This document shows, piece after piece, positions 51,931 through 59,713 of a stretch of 64,000 nt of DNA (its first letter is position 1; the number at the start of each line of letters is the position of its first letter). Both the position numbers and the translations under genes were made by a program. The DNA is from Evansella sp. AB-P1 (lineage in GTDB: Bacteria; Bacillota; Bacilli; Bacillales; Salisediminibacteriaceae). The notes beneath the pieces were generated by a model. That model ran no database searches, was not told where the DNA came from, and worked only from the letters and a program-made list of their open reading frames with translations. Location of the stretch: the NCBI RefSeq assembly GCF_029688925.1, contig NZ_JARUKY010000020.1, positions 1 to 64,000 of the forward strand, given 5' to 3'.

Positions 51931-51974
51931 TTCCACAACTAACCTGTGTATATGTGGATAAGTTCTGTGGATAA
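51922..51974. promoter_or_regulatory. DnaA-box cluster upstream of rlmH
   Basis: Perfect TGTGGATAA at 51953-51961 and 51966-51974, one mismatch at 51922-51930 (AGTGGATAA), and another perfect box, TTATCCACA, further upstream at 51678-51686. From memory, B. subtilis has a DnaA-bound cluster at yydA (rlmH), so the placement appears conserved. Confidence 0.8.
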
Positions 51975-51993
51975 GTGTGGAGGAGAGAGAAAA

Positions 51994-52479
51994 ATGAACA
52001 TTTCAATAGTAACTGTAGGTAAATTAAAGGAAAAGTACTTAAAGCAAGGTATAGATGAATATTTAAAACAATTATCCATATATGCTAACGTTCAAGTAGT
52101 GGAGGTACCTGATGAAAAGGCTCCTGAAAATATGAGTGACTTAGAGATGGAGCAAGTAAAAGTGAAGGAAGGGGAACGAATATTAGCTAAGTTATCCACA
52201 GATACATATGTCATCGCTTTAGCAATCGAAGGAAAGAAGTGGAGTTCAGAACGGTTAGCAAAAGAGTTGGATCAATTAGCTACCTATGGAAAAAGCAAAA
52301 TAGCCTTTGTCATTGGTGGATCTGTAGGGTTGAGTAGTGATGTATTAAAAAGAGCACAAGCTCATTTATCTTTTTCAGACATGACTTTTCCTCATCAACT
52401 CATGCGACTCATATTAGTAGAGCAAATTTATAGGGCGTTTCGGATTAATCGGGGTGATGGTTACCGCACCAAACTCTAA
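51994..52479 (+). CDS. rlmH: 23S rRNA pseudouridine-1915 N3-methyltransferase RlmH with altered tail
   Basis: 161 aa. Start ATG 51994 ([19 protein letters not shown]) with GGAGGAGAG upstream. SPOUT methyltransferase with an intact SAM-binding knot ([10 protein letters not shown]) and the usual [21 protein letters not shown] stretch. The family tail GEPYHK, whose Tyr-His-Lys/Arg residues from one subunit complete the active site of the other, is replaced by GDGYRTKL. The reading frame is not broken: the gene still ends cleanly. Either catalysis is impaired, or the tail is supplied by another protein such as the divergent RlmH-like gene next to it. Confidence 0.93.
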   Translation: MNISIVTVGKLKEKYLKQGIDEYLKQLSIYANVQVVEVPDEKAPENMSDLEMEQVKVKEGERILAKLSTDTYVIALAIEGKKWSSERLAKELDQLATYGKSKIAFVIGGSVGLSSDVLKRAQAHLSFSDMTFPHQLMRLILVEQIYRAFRINRGDGYRTKL

Positions 52480-52572
52480 TCAATATTTATCGATTTTAGT
52501 GATTACATAGAATTTGTTCTATATATGAAAAATGGCGTTATAATCAAAGTAAAGAGGTTGGTATGAAAGGTT

Positions 52573-52599
52573 AAAGGTGACATTAAAATAGTCACCTTT
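52573..52599. terminator. Inverted repeat between convergent rlmH genes
   Basis: AAAGGTGAC / GTCACCTTT with a 9-nt loop. It overlaps the stop codon end of the minus-strand RlmH-like gene by two bases and probably serves transcripts from both sides. Confidence 0.7.
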
Positions 52600-53002
52600 A
52601 TTTGTGGTATGGTTGATTATGTAAGATGCGATATGCTCGGTAAATCTGTTCATACATAATCATTGTCTTTAAGCCAATATCCATTTCCATTGGACTAATG
52701 TTCATTATCTCATCAGCAGTTATGCTTTCTGTTCCCATTATAATAACTGCATCTGACTTACCGGAAATACCAAGGCTATCGATATTTTTCGAAAGACCTT
52801 CAGAGCTAATCAACGATTCCTTACCAGTTGACACAAGGATTTTGTGATGTTTTTCGGTGATTTTCTTTAAGAGTGCTTCTTCATTTTTAAACCTTTGCAA
52901 CTTAATTTTACAGTATCTACTCAAACGCTTTTCATATTCTTTTATTCCTTCGAGATAAAATTTTTCTATTTTGTTACCTACGATATAAAGTTTAATATTC
53001 AT
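52598..53002 (-). CDS. Divergent RlmH-like protein with intact catalytic tail
   Basis: 134 aa, start ATG 53002 (MNIKLYIVGNKIEKFYLEG) with GAGG upstream; an in-frame TTG two codons earlier is less likely. Alignable to RlmH over its length: N-terminal (N/S)IKLYIVG and C-terminal YEQIYRAYRILHNQPYHK, with a full catalytic tail. The SAM loop is degenerate: MGTESIT in place of GGS(V/L)GLS, and the MTxPHQLMR block is replaced by MDIGLKTMIM. It is 25-30 residues shorter than RlmH. It may be a mobile-element paralog, an RlmH-fold protein with another substrate, or the catalytic-tail half of a heterodimer with the gene next to it. Confidence 0.8.
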   Translation of the reverse strand: MNIKLYIVGNKIEKFYLEGIKEYEKRLSRYCKIKLQRFKNEEALLKKITEKHHKILVSTGKESLISSEGLSKNIDSLGISGKSDAVIIMGTESITADEIMNISPMEMDIGLKTMIMYEQIYRAYRILHNQPYHK

Positions 53003-53060
53003 CTGCAAAACCTCAAATATACTAAGAATTAATTTAATTTTTGTTTTGTGCTTTTATTTA

Positions 53061-54176
53061 TTATTCAGCGTAGCCAAGATCATTTAATGTTAAATCTTGA
53101 AAGTCCTCTCCTAGTTTATATGACGTAACTCGTTTGTCACCACTTGCCGGTTGAATGATTCCATTTTCAATCCATTGATTAGACCATTTAGAGATTGTCC
53201 TTGAATGAACTTGAAATAATTCTGCTATTTCTTTTGGTTTTACAGGTCTATTTTTTTCTATAAGATAACGCAACAACGTTTTTTCATTTGGTTCAAGACG
53301 GCTAACATTAGGATCTATCTCATTATTAGCATAACGTTTTGATAGATTTGCAACTTTTTCAAATGCAAGGGCCATGTTTCGAACAAAGTATTCAATCCAC
53401 GGGGCCAGATCAGTAGGTGCATTTCTTCCACTATAATAAAGAGGGGGTAACCCCATTTGTAAATTTTGATAATATCCTTGTAGGTCTTCAACATAATATT
53501 CTTCCATAGAATGAAATCCTTTTACATCATAATCAGCTAAAGACAAAATGTAAGAAGCAAGTGCTCGGGCAGTTCTTCCATTCCCATCTTCAAAAGGATG
53601 TATTGTTAAAAACTGATAGCTTGCAATAGCAGCTTTAATTGGAGCAGGCAGTTCGTTCTCAATTTTTATCCAATCTACAAATTCTGACATCAGGGAAGAA
53701 ACATCCGTATATTCTGGTGGTATGTAATCTGGTTGTCCACTGATATTATCAAAAACTGCAAATAAAACACCAGGTGGAGTAGGCCCTCTATATTCACTTT
53801 TAAATGGCTTCCTTCCTACCCCTTGCTGAATAATAATAGAATGGAGTTTCTGTATAAAAGTTTCTGTAATTTGAATTCCTTTTTGCTTTTCTCGGGCTAA
53901 ATAGGAAAGAGCTTCCCAATAGTTTCGGACTTCCTGTTCAACAGGAATACGAGTTTGGTTCTGTTTTTGCTTGACCACACGTGATACTTGTTCGAGATCT
54001 AAAGTGTTTCCTTCAATCCTTGTAGAATAATGAGTCATTTTAATCTTTGCTTGTTCTTTTAAATCGCGTTCAATATGAGCTGGAATGGGCATCACTTCAA
54101 CTATCGCACGAGAGTGTTCAATGGACATCAAGTCTCTAACCATCATATTAGTATACGAAAACGAAGGGTGATACAA
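53061..54176 (-). CDS. Fic/DOC family protein with wHTH
   Basis: 371 aa. N-terminal inhibitory motif S51-x3-E55-G56 (STRIEGN) of class II Fic proteins, which keeps the enzyme autoinhibited. Fic core motif HPFEDGNGRTAR (193-204) with catalytic H193, complete for AMP transfer to a protein hydroxyl. A flap region at about 130-150. A C-terminal winged-helix DNA-binding domain (about 295-350; RPVKPKEIAELFQVHSRTISKWSNQ). It is likely an AMPylating regulator; the target is unknown. A class II Fic with its own inhibitory helix does not need a separate antitoxin. Accessory region. Confidence 0.88.
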   Translation of the reverse strand: MYHPSFSYTNMMVRDLMSIEHSRAIVEVMPIPAHIERDLKEQAKIKMTHYSTRIEGNTLDLEQVSRVVKQKQNQTRIPVEQEVRNYWEALSYLAREKQKGIQITETFIQKLHSIIIQQGVGRKPFKSEYRGPTPPGVLFAVFDNISGQPDYIPPEYTDVSSLMSEFVDWIKIENELPAPIKAAIASYQFLTIHPFEDGNGRTARALASYILSLADYDVKGFHSMEEYYVEDLQGYYQNLQMGLPPLYYSGRNAPTDLAPWIEYFVRNMALAFEKVANLSKRYANNEIDPNVSRLEPNEKTLLRYLIEKNRPVKPKEIAELFQVHSRTISKWSNQWIENGIIQPASGDKRVTSYKLGEDFQDLTLNDLGYAE

Positions 54177-54348
54177 TAGTATCCCATCCTTTACGAAATT
54201 TTTTCTACACTAATTATACCTTATTGTTAATTAAAATACTTTAACTATTCCTTATTTGTTCCTTAATCATTCTCTATTCGTTCTCTAATTGTTTTTTAAT
54301 TGTTTCTTAAAATTGAAATATATCAATAATATAGGAAACATTATTTGC

Positions 54349-54443
54349 ATTACTTATGTTACGGTGAACCGTATCATAAGTAATTGAGGTATACCTAACT
54401 AATCAAGTCTATCCAAAACAATACCTTTTGGATAGGCTTTTTT
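54349..54443 (+). ncRNA. Possible small RNA: long hairpin and terminator
   Basis: Between the divergent fic and araC genes. 54349-54384 forms a 17-bp stem with one mismatch (ATTACTTATG...CATAAGTAAT around ACGGT/ACCGT). 54408-54438 is a hairpin CTATCCAAAA / TTTTGGATAG followed by seven T. No open frame precedes the terminator on the plus strand, so it may terminate a short noncoding transcript. No convincing promoter was identified. Confidence 0.4.
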
Positions 54444-54566
54444 TAAAATGATCGCTTATTTATGCTTAAATGGAAATATATTTGTGGAACGGTATTTATT
54501 AAAGTACAACAACTATCAAAAGAATAAAATCATTGTAGTATATAATTTTCTTCAGGGGTGAGGCAA

Positions 54567-55643
54567 TTGAATGAGTATATACAGTTGATGATTGATTGGA
54601 TTGAAGAAAATTTGACAAATGAACTTTCACTTGAGGGCTTAGCTAATTACATGGGTTATTCTCCTTTTTATTGCTCTTTTAAATTTCATCAGGCTACAGG
54701 TATAAGCATTAGACGATACATTCTTCTTAGAAAACTATATTTATCTACAGAAGATTTAGCAAATAACCGGAAAATCATCCATATTGCCTTAGATTATGGT
54801 TATTCATCACAAGAAGCCTACAGTAGAAGTTTTAAAACGGTTTTTGGTGTTAGTCCAAGAGAATTTCAATTAAATCAAATGCCTGTACAATCATTTGCTA
54901 AACTCACTATTCATCTGGGGGAAGAGGGTTACAGAATGAAGATATCAAGAGCAACGGAGGTTAAACAATTAAAAAAAAGAAAAAGAAGATTGTTTGATCG
55001 AGATGTATTAAACGTATTAAACGGTCAAGTTATGTATGAGGAATTTAAAAATAAAAAGCTTATGGGAGATTCTGACTACGTACCATTCAATGAAGCTATG
55101 TGTGTAAATGCGACTACGACAAATATTTTCGATCATGCGTTTATTCAAACGAGAGCATCAGGACATCATGATTCTTTGGAAAATTACAGCAATAAAGTAA
55201 TAAAACCTTTAAATAATCTGTTTAAGAAAAATTATAACTATATTGTTTTATGGTTTGGGGAAGACATGTTTTGTCAGATGAATCTTCTAACTATCCTGGC
55301 CTATCTTGAGCAGTCTCACTATCAAGGTAAAGTGTTTTTTAATAGCTTCAGAGAGGATGAATTTAAAGTAAGCCAAACGGAGCTTACTTTAGGCAGCTAT
55401 TATTCGGTTTATGAAGATGTATTGGTCAAACGTATGAAGCCTAAATGTGAACTACTTCCAGTAATGTACCAGGCAATAGAGTTATTCTTTGAAATGCAAA
55501 CAGAGAATAATACCGTAATAAAATACATTTTAAAAAATAAACATTTACCTACATCTGAATTGCTCAACCGATTATTCGAAGTTTTTCCAACAATAGGATA
55601 TGGAGATTCACAATATTTAGAGCTCATTGATAAAACAAAGTGA
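54567..55643 (+). CDS. AraC-family regulator with DUF1835-like C-terminal part
   Basis: 358 aa from TTG 54567, which has AGGGG eight nt upstream; a GTG nine bases earlier overlaps that site. The N-terminal AraC-type double helix-turn-helix (about 8-105; SLEGLANYMGYSPFYCSFKFHQ, IALDYGYSSQEAYSRSFKTVFGVSPREF) is at the front rather than the usual rear. The C-terminal part (from about 155) contains SDYVPFNEAMCVN and LVWFGED-like stretches (IVLWFGEDMFCQMNLL) resembling DUF1835. It may sense a small ligand; target genes unknown. Upstream of an EAL gene. Confidence 0.82.
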   Translation: MNEYIQLMIDWIEENLTNELSLEGLANYMGYSPFYCSFKFHQATGISIRRYILLRKLYLSTEDLANNRKIIHIALDYGYSSQEAYSRSFKTVFGVSPREFQLNQMPVQSFAKLTIHLGEEGYRMKISRATEVKQLKKRKRRLFDRDVLNVLNGQVMYEEFKNKKLMGDSDYVPFNEAMCVNATTTNIFDHAFIQTRASGHHDSLENYSNKVIKPLNNLFKKNYNYIVLWFGEDMFCQMNLLTILAYLEQSHYQGKVFFNSFREDEFKVSQTELTLGSYYSVYEDVLVKRMKPKCELLPVMYQAIELFFEMQTENNTVIKYILKNKHLPTSELLNRLFEVFPTIGYGDSQYLELIDKTK

Positions 55644-55842
55644 ACGACAATGCTTGTTTTTCTTTCTTTCCTTGTTAAGTTTAGATTCATAAAAATGACT
55701 AACTCTATCGTATGAAGGACCTAAGTTCAGTAAAACTTTACTTTTTTCTCTACTAACATTGGTATAATATACAGATAGTGAATACAGAAACCGAACCTAG
55801 TATTTTTAACTTAACTATCTTAAAAAGATAGGAGGATGAATA

Positions 55843-56829
55843 ATGACATGCAAAAGTTGTTTAATAGATGAAGTGAAATATGAAATAAAGATTGATGGAG
55901 AAGAGAACTCGTCCGTCATTGATGATGTAATAGACCATTTAAAGCGCAATAATTTTAATGCTTATCTTGAAAGCAATATTATTATTATGGAAGAGAAAGG
56001 TGTAAATGATCTATTTGATTTCTTTTCGGATCATATGTCATTACTTAAAGTATTCTTTCGAACGAATGATGGGGAATGGAGTCCATTATCAGAAATAAAG
56101 GAAGTTTACAATATGCAGTGGATTGATGAAGTAATCGAAAAAGAACATCTTACTTGTTATTTTCAGCCAATCGTAAATCGAGAGGAAGAGATATTTGGCT
56201 ACGAAATTTTATCAAGGTTTCATAAAGAAGACGGGACTTTGATCTATCCAAATATCATTTTTGATGCGGCAAGAAAAAGGGGTCGTTTATATGCATTAGA
56301 TAAATTATGCAGGATGACAGCAGTGAGGTATGCTGCTGATATAAATGATAAAAAAGCATTTATTAACTTTCTTCCTACTTCTATTTACTCACCTGAGTTT
56401 TGCTTACGTTCGACAGTGAAGTTAGCTAACCAATTAAAGATGGATCCTAGTCAACTAGTTTTTGAAGTGGTAGAAACGGAGAAGGTAGATGATATTGAAC
56501 ACTTGAAAAAAATATTGTCTTACTATAAAGAAAAAGGATTCGAATATGCATTGGATGATGTAGGGGAAGGATATAACACATTTAAAATGTTAGAAGATAT
56601 CTCGCCACAGTATATGAAGTTAGATATGCAATATGTACAAGGTGTGGCTGAAAACCTGGAAAAGCAAGAGATTGCTAAAATGTTTTTACAGAAGGCAGTG
56701 GAAATTGGATCTATACCATTGGCAGAAGGTGTCGAGGAGAGAAACGATTTTGAATGGTTGAAACAGTTAGGTTATGCATTGTTCCAGGGATACTTATTTG
56801 GAAAACCATCTCCAAATTTAAAGCAATAA
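55843..56829 (+). CDS. EAL-domain cyclic-di-GMP phosphodiesterase
   Basis: 328 aa. N-terminal non-membrane region (1-95) with CKSC at 3-6. EAL domain (about 96-328). Catalytic signature present in variant form: YEILSRF (E121), N in INFLPTSIY, E in FEVVETE, DD in LDDVGEG, K and D in YMKLDMQYV, E in EGVEE, and QGYLFGKP. EAL is written as EIL, a common active variant. It hydrolyses c-di-GMP to pGpG, affecting motility or biofilm. Cytosolic. RBS AGGAGG. Confidence 0.88.
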   Translation: MTCKSCLIDEVKYEIKIDGEENSSVIDDVIDHLKRNNFNAYLESNIIIMEEKGVNDLFDFFSDHMSLLKVFFRTNDGEWSPLSEIKEVYNMQWIDEVIEKEHLTCYFQPIVNREEEIFGYEILSRFHKEDGTLIYPNIIFDAARKRGRLYALDKLCRMTAVRYAADINDKKAFINFLPTSIYSPEFCLRSTVKLANQLKMDPSQLVFEVVETEKVDDIEHLKKILSYYKEKGFEYALDDVGEGYNTFKMLEDISPQYMKLDMQYVQGVAENLEKQEIAKMFLQKAVEIGSIPLAEGVEERNDFEWLKQLGYALFQGYLFGKPSPNLKQ

Positions 56830-56873
56830 AACAACAATTGAGTATGACCAAATAAAAGTGCAGAAAGAAAGCA

Positions 56874-56925
56874 GACCTGTCTCCCAGTGTTGTAAAGATT
56901 TACAGTGGCAGGTCACTTTTTTTCT
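56874..56925. terminator. Terminator between EAL and the minus-strand AraC gene
   Basis: GACCTG / CAGGTC closing an inner TGTAAA / TTTACA stem, followed by T7. Just before it (56844-56863) is TGACCAAATAAAAGTGCAG, repeated at the 59.57 kb terminator. Confidence 0.75.
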
Positions 56926-56986
56926 TGGGATTGATGCTACTTAAAAGACTTCCTTTGCCTTTGGGATTGGACAATGTATCAAACTA

Positions 56987-57820
56987 TTAAACAAACTGAG
57001 AAGGTGGCACTTTGTAATACTTCTTGAATGCTTTTGAAAAGCTGTAAGGATCAGGGTAACCAAGCTTTTCTGCTATTTGTTTAATCGAATATCGATTACT
57101 GTATAAAAGCTCACGAGCACGATTCATTCTTAATTGATAGATGTACCTACTAGGTGTAATACCTAAGGATTGCTTAAAATAATAGAAAAAATACTTCTCA
57201 GACATACCAGCAATTACAGCAAGCTCCCCAATGCTAATCGTTTGATGTAAATGATTTTGAATAAAATCAAAGACCAGTTGAAGATTTTGTAAACCCATCT
57301 TCTGTTTCGGAACAGAAGATTGATGTTTAAATTCCCCTTGATATTTTCCAATTCCATACAGTTCTATAATCTTAGCAATCAGAATTGTAAAGCACCCCTT
57401 TAATCGGATGCCTGACATCGGAGTGTTCAGTTTATATTGGTCAAAAGTATCTAGAAATAGCCGGCTTTCTTCCTTAACCATTTTGTTTGAAATTATACCT
57501 GAAAGCTGGAAATTGTCTAAAATTCCAAAATGATTTCCAAGTACAAAGTCAAAGTGTGTAAAAATAAAGCTACATTCGGAACTTAGAGCTGTTGCCGTGT
57601 ATGCTATTTTAGGACTGAAAAGAATAAGGTCTCCTTCTGAAGCTTGATATACTTTTTCTTGAATATGGATTTCAATTTTTCCTTTATAAAGGTACCATAA
57701 GTCAAAGTCTGGGTGATGCTTACTCTCTATCCAACTACTGGTGTGAGAAATTTCACTGCAGGAATTTATATGAATCATGACATGTTCAGAGAGGTCGTTG
57801 AAAATATTAACGTAATCCAT
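56987..57820 (-). CDS. AraC-family transcriptional regulator (cupin sensor)
   Basis: 277 aa from ATG 57820 (MDYVNIFND), chosen because GGAG lies nine nt before it; the ATG five codons further upstream has no ribosome site. N-terminal cupin-type ligand domain (about 25-110; FDLWYLYKGKIEIHIQ, GDLILFSP). C-terminal AraC HTH pair (about 185-275; ISIGELAVIAGMSEKYFFYYFKQ, IKQIAEKLGYPDPYSFSKAF). It is divergent from a GH4 glycosidase gene, which it probably regulates in response to a sugar. Confidence 0.9.
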   Translation of the reverse strand: MDYVNIFNDLSEHVMIHINSCSEISHTSSWIESKHHPDFDLWYLYKGKIEIHIQEKVYQASEGDLILFSPKIAYTATALSSECSFIFTHFDFVLGNHFGILDNFQLSGIISNKMVKEESRLFLDTFDQYKLNTPMSGIRLKGCFTILIAKIIELYGIGKYQGEFKHQSSVPKQKMGLQNLQLVFDFIQNHLHQTISIGELAVIAGMSEKYFFYYFKQSLGITPSRYIYQLRMNRARELLYSNRYSIKQIAEKLGYPDPYSFSKAFKKYYKVPPSQFV

Positions 57821-57878
57821 TGCATTCAACTCCATACTTTTTTATATAGTGTGTACTAAACTATTATAACGAAAGGGG

Positions 57879-57890
57879 TTACCCGGGTAA
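57879..57890. promoter_or_regulatory. Palindrome in the araC-GH4 divergent region
   Basis: Perfect 12-bp palindrome TTACCCGGGTAA between the divergent starts. Best explained as an operator for the adjacent AraC regulator or another symmetric protein. It also resembles a degenerate Noc site (consensus ATTTCCCGGGAAAT), differing at two symmetric inner positions. Confidence 0.45.
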
Positions 57891-57994
57891 AATAATCTTA
57901 CTAATTGACATGTTATACTTACTCTCATCCATTTTATATTTTTCTTAATTCTCTGATAATTGATAATGAAGTAAATGATTGGAGGAGATGGAGA

Positions 57995-59374
57995 ATGATT
58001 AGTAATAAACCAAAAGTTGTAGTAATAGGAGCAGGGAGTTTGTTTTTTGGTCGACAAGCAATCTGGCAGATGGTTCATTCAGAGTACCTAAACAAAGGAA
58101 CTCTTGCTCTAGTAGATACGAATGAAGAACGCTTGAATAAGTTGGTGAAGCTAGCTAGAATGGTTGTCAAAGAAAATAAAGTGGATTTGAAGATAGAAGG
58201 ATCTGTTGAAAGGCGACAGTTACTTAAGGATGCGGACTTCGTAGTTCTTAGTTTTGCTGAAAATACGGTTAAGTACAGAGGAATTGATTGCTCGGTCTCT
58301 GAGAAGTATGGGATAAGAATGTGTTCTGGAGATACAATTGGACCAGGAGGGATTTTTCGGGCAATGCGTGAACTCCCTGTCATTATGGATTGTGCTAGAG
58401 ATATCGAAGACATCTGTCCTAATGCTTGGGTCATTAATTATATTAATCCTGCTTCAGTGCACGGAATCGCGTTAAAGCGGTATGCACCAAATCTTAAAAG
58501 CTTTTCCTTATGTGATTCTCACCATATGCCGCATAAAAAAATCATTTACGCAAAACGTGCAGGTATTATACGAGATGAAAGTGAGTATACAGAGGAGATT
58601 GAAGATAATTTCGATATACGAATAGCCGGTGTGAATCACTTTACATGGCTATTAAAAGCAGAGTACGAGGGAAGGGATGTACTTCATGTGATCGCAGACT
58701 CAATGAAACGATCAGCTGAAACGGAGACTGTAGGCGGAGACACAGGAGCAAAGGCTCTCTTTAATGATGCAATAAGCTACCAATTGTATGACATCTTTGG
58801 ATATGTCCCCACATGTACAGCTCACACTAAGGAGTATGTTCCTTATTGGCAGGGACTCGGTAAACTTAAGGAACAAATTCCACCACTTTCAATTTGGGAA
58901 ACAGAAGATCGGTATAAACGCCATGCGGATATGTGGCAACAGGTGGACAGCTTCCTAGCTGGAGAAACACCTATTAAGAAGTTTATGACGACTTTTGGTC
59001 CAGACCATGCTACAGATATTATTGAAAATATGGTGGCTGGATTAGGGAAACCGTTTTATATTAATACCTTTAATGAGGGAGCAGTAACAAATATGAACAA
59101 CGATGCCTTTCTAGAATTGTTGTGCGAGGTTACGATGGAAGGTGTGAAGCCGTTACCGGTTGGAGAGATGCCTCGTGGAATCCGTGGTATGCAAGAACTC
59201 ATACTGGATACTCATGAATTGACGGCAGAAGCTGTGATTGAAGGCACCCATGAAAAACTTAGAAGGGCTATGTTGACAGATCCTCTAGTAAATTCAATTG
59301 CTGATGCCGATCAAATAATTAACGAACTCTTGGAATTAGAGAAGGATATACTCTCTGAGAAGTGGTATAAATAA
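57995..59374 (+). CDS. Glycoside hydrolase family 4 (alpha-glycosidase or alpha-galacturonidase-like)
   Basis: 459 aa. Start ATG 57995 (MISNKPKVVVIGAGS) with GGAGGAG upstream. GH4 enzymes use NAD+ and Mn2+. NAD-binding GAGSLFFG (12-19), INPASV (150-155), metal ligands C173 (SLCDSHH) and H215 (GVNHFTW), and probable catalytic D174. The C173/D174 pair matches GH4 6-phospho- or alpha-glycosidase geometry. Substrate could be alpha-galactoside, alpha-glucoside or galacturonide (LplD-like); it cannot be fixed by eye. No sugar transporter is adjacent. Terminator downstream. Confidence 0.9.
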   Translation: MISNKPKVVVIGAGSLFFGRQAIWQMVHSEYLNKGTLALVDTNEERLNKLVKLARMVVKENKVDLKIEGSVERRQLLKDADFVVLSFAENTVKYRGIDCSVSEKYGIRMCSGDTIGPGGIFRAMRELPVIMDCARDIEDICPNAWVINYINPASVHGIALKRYAPNLKSFSLCDSHHMPHKKIIYAKRAGIIRDESEYTEEIEDNFDIRIAGVNHFTWLLKAEYEGRDVLHVIADSMKRSAETETVGGDTGAKALFNDAISYQLYDIFGYVPTCTAHTKEYVPYWQGLGKLKEQIPPLSIWETEDRYKRHADMWQQVDSFLAGETPIKKFMTTFGPDHATDIIENMVAGLGKPFYINTFNEGAVTNMNNDAFLELLCEVTMEGVKPLPVGEMPRGIRGMQELILDTHELTAEAVIEGTHEKLRRAMLTDPLVNSIADADQIINELLELEKDILSEKWYK

Positions 59375-59570
59375 AGTTATGTATAAATAAGGATGAGTGG
59401 AGTGATATAGCTTAAATTGTTTGACGAAAAATGGATATTTCTGTATTCAACAAACATTTGATTATATTGATTTGGCTTCTGAAATAGCAGGTTCAGTACC
59501 ACCATCAATGCCTATTGTCGACAGAAAATGAACGCTTCTTTAGACTGACATTTGAGTCATGACCAAATAA
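59375..59570. other. Spacer after the GH4 gene
   Basis: About 200 bp. Part of it (59445-59530) reads like degraded coding sequence but has no frame of support. It ends in the ATGACCAAATAAAAGTGCAG motif shared with 56.84 kb. Confidence 0.35.
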
Positions 59571-59620
59571 AAGTGCAGGACTCTGCAAGGGAAAAATGCA
59601 GAGTCCTGCACTTATTTTAA
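59571..59620. terminator. Terminator after the GH4 gene
   Basis: 17-bp perfect stem AAGTGCAGGACTCTGCA / TGCAGAGTCCTGCACTT with a 9-nt loop, then ATTTTAAGT. One of the longest perfect stems in the window. Confidence 0.85.
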
Positions 59621-59713
59621 GTCTCTTTGTACATCTTTCGTGCTATATTCTTTTGGAAAAAATAAAATGCTATACTTAAGAAAATAAGAAACTGTAATTA
59701 AGGTGGAGCTAGC

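Noticed and set aside
53061-54176. Fic toxin with separate antitoxin
   Set aside because: The inhibitory motif is in the same protein (STRIEG), and no small antitoxin gene is adjacent.
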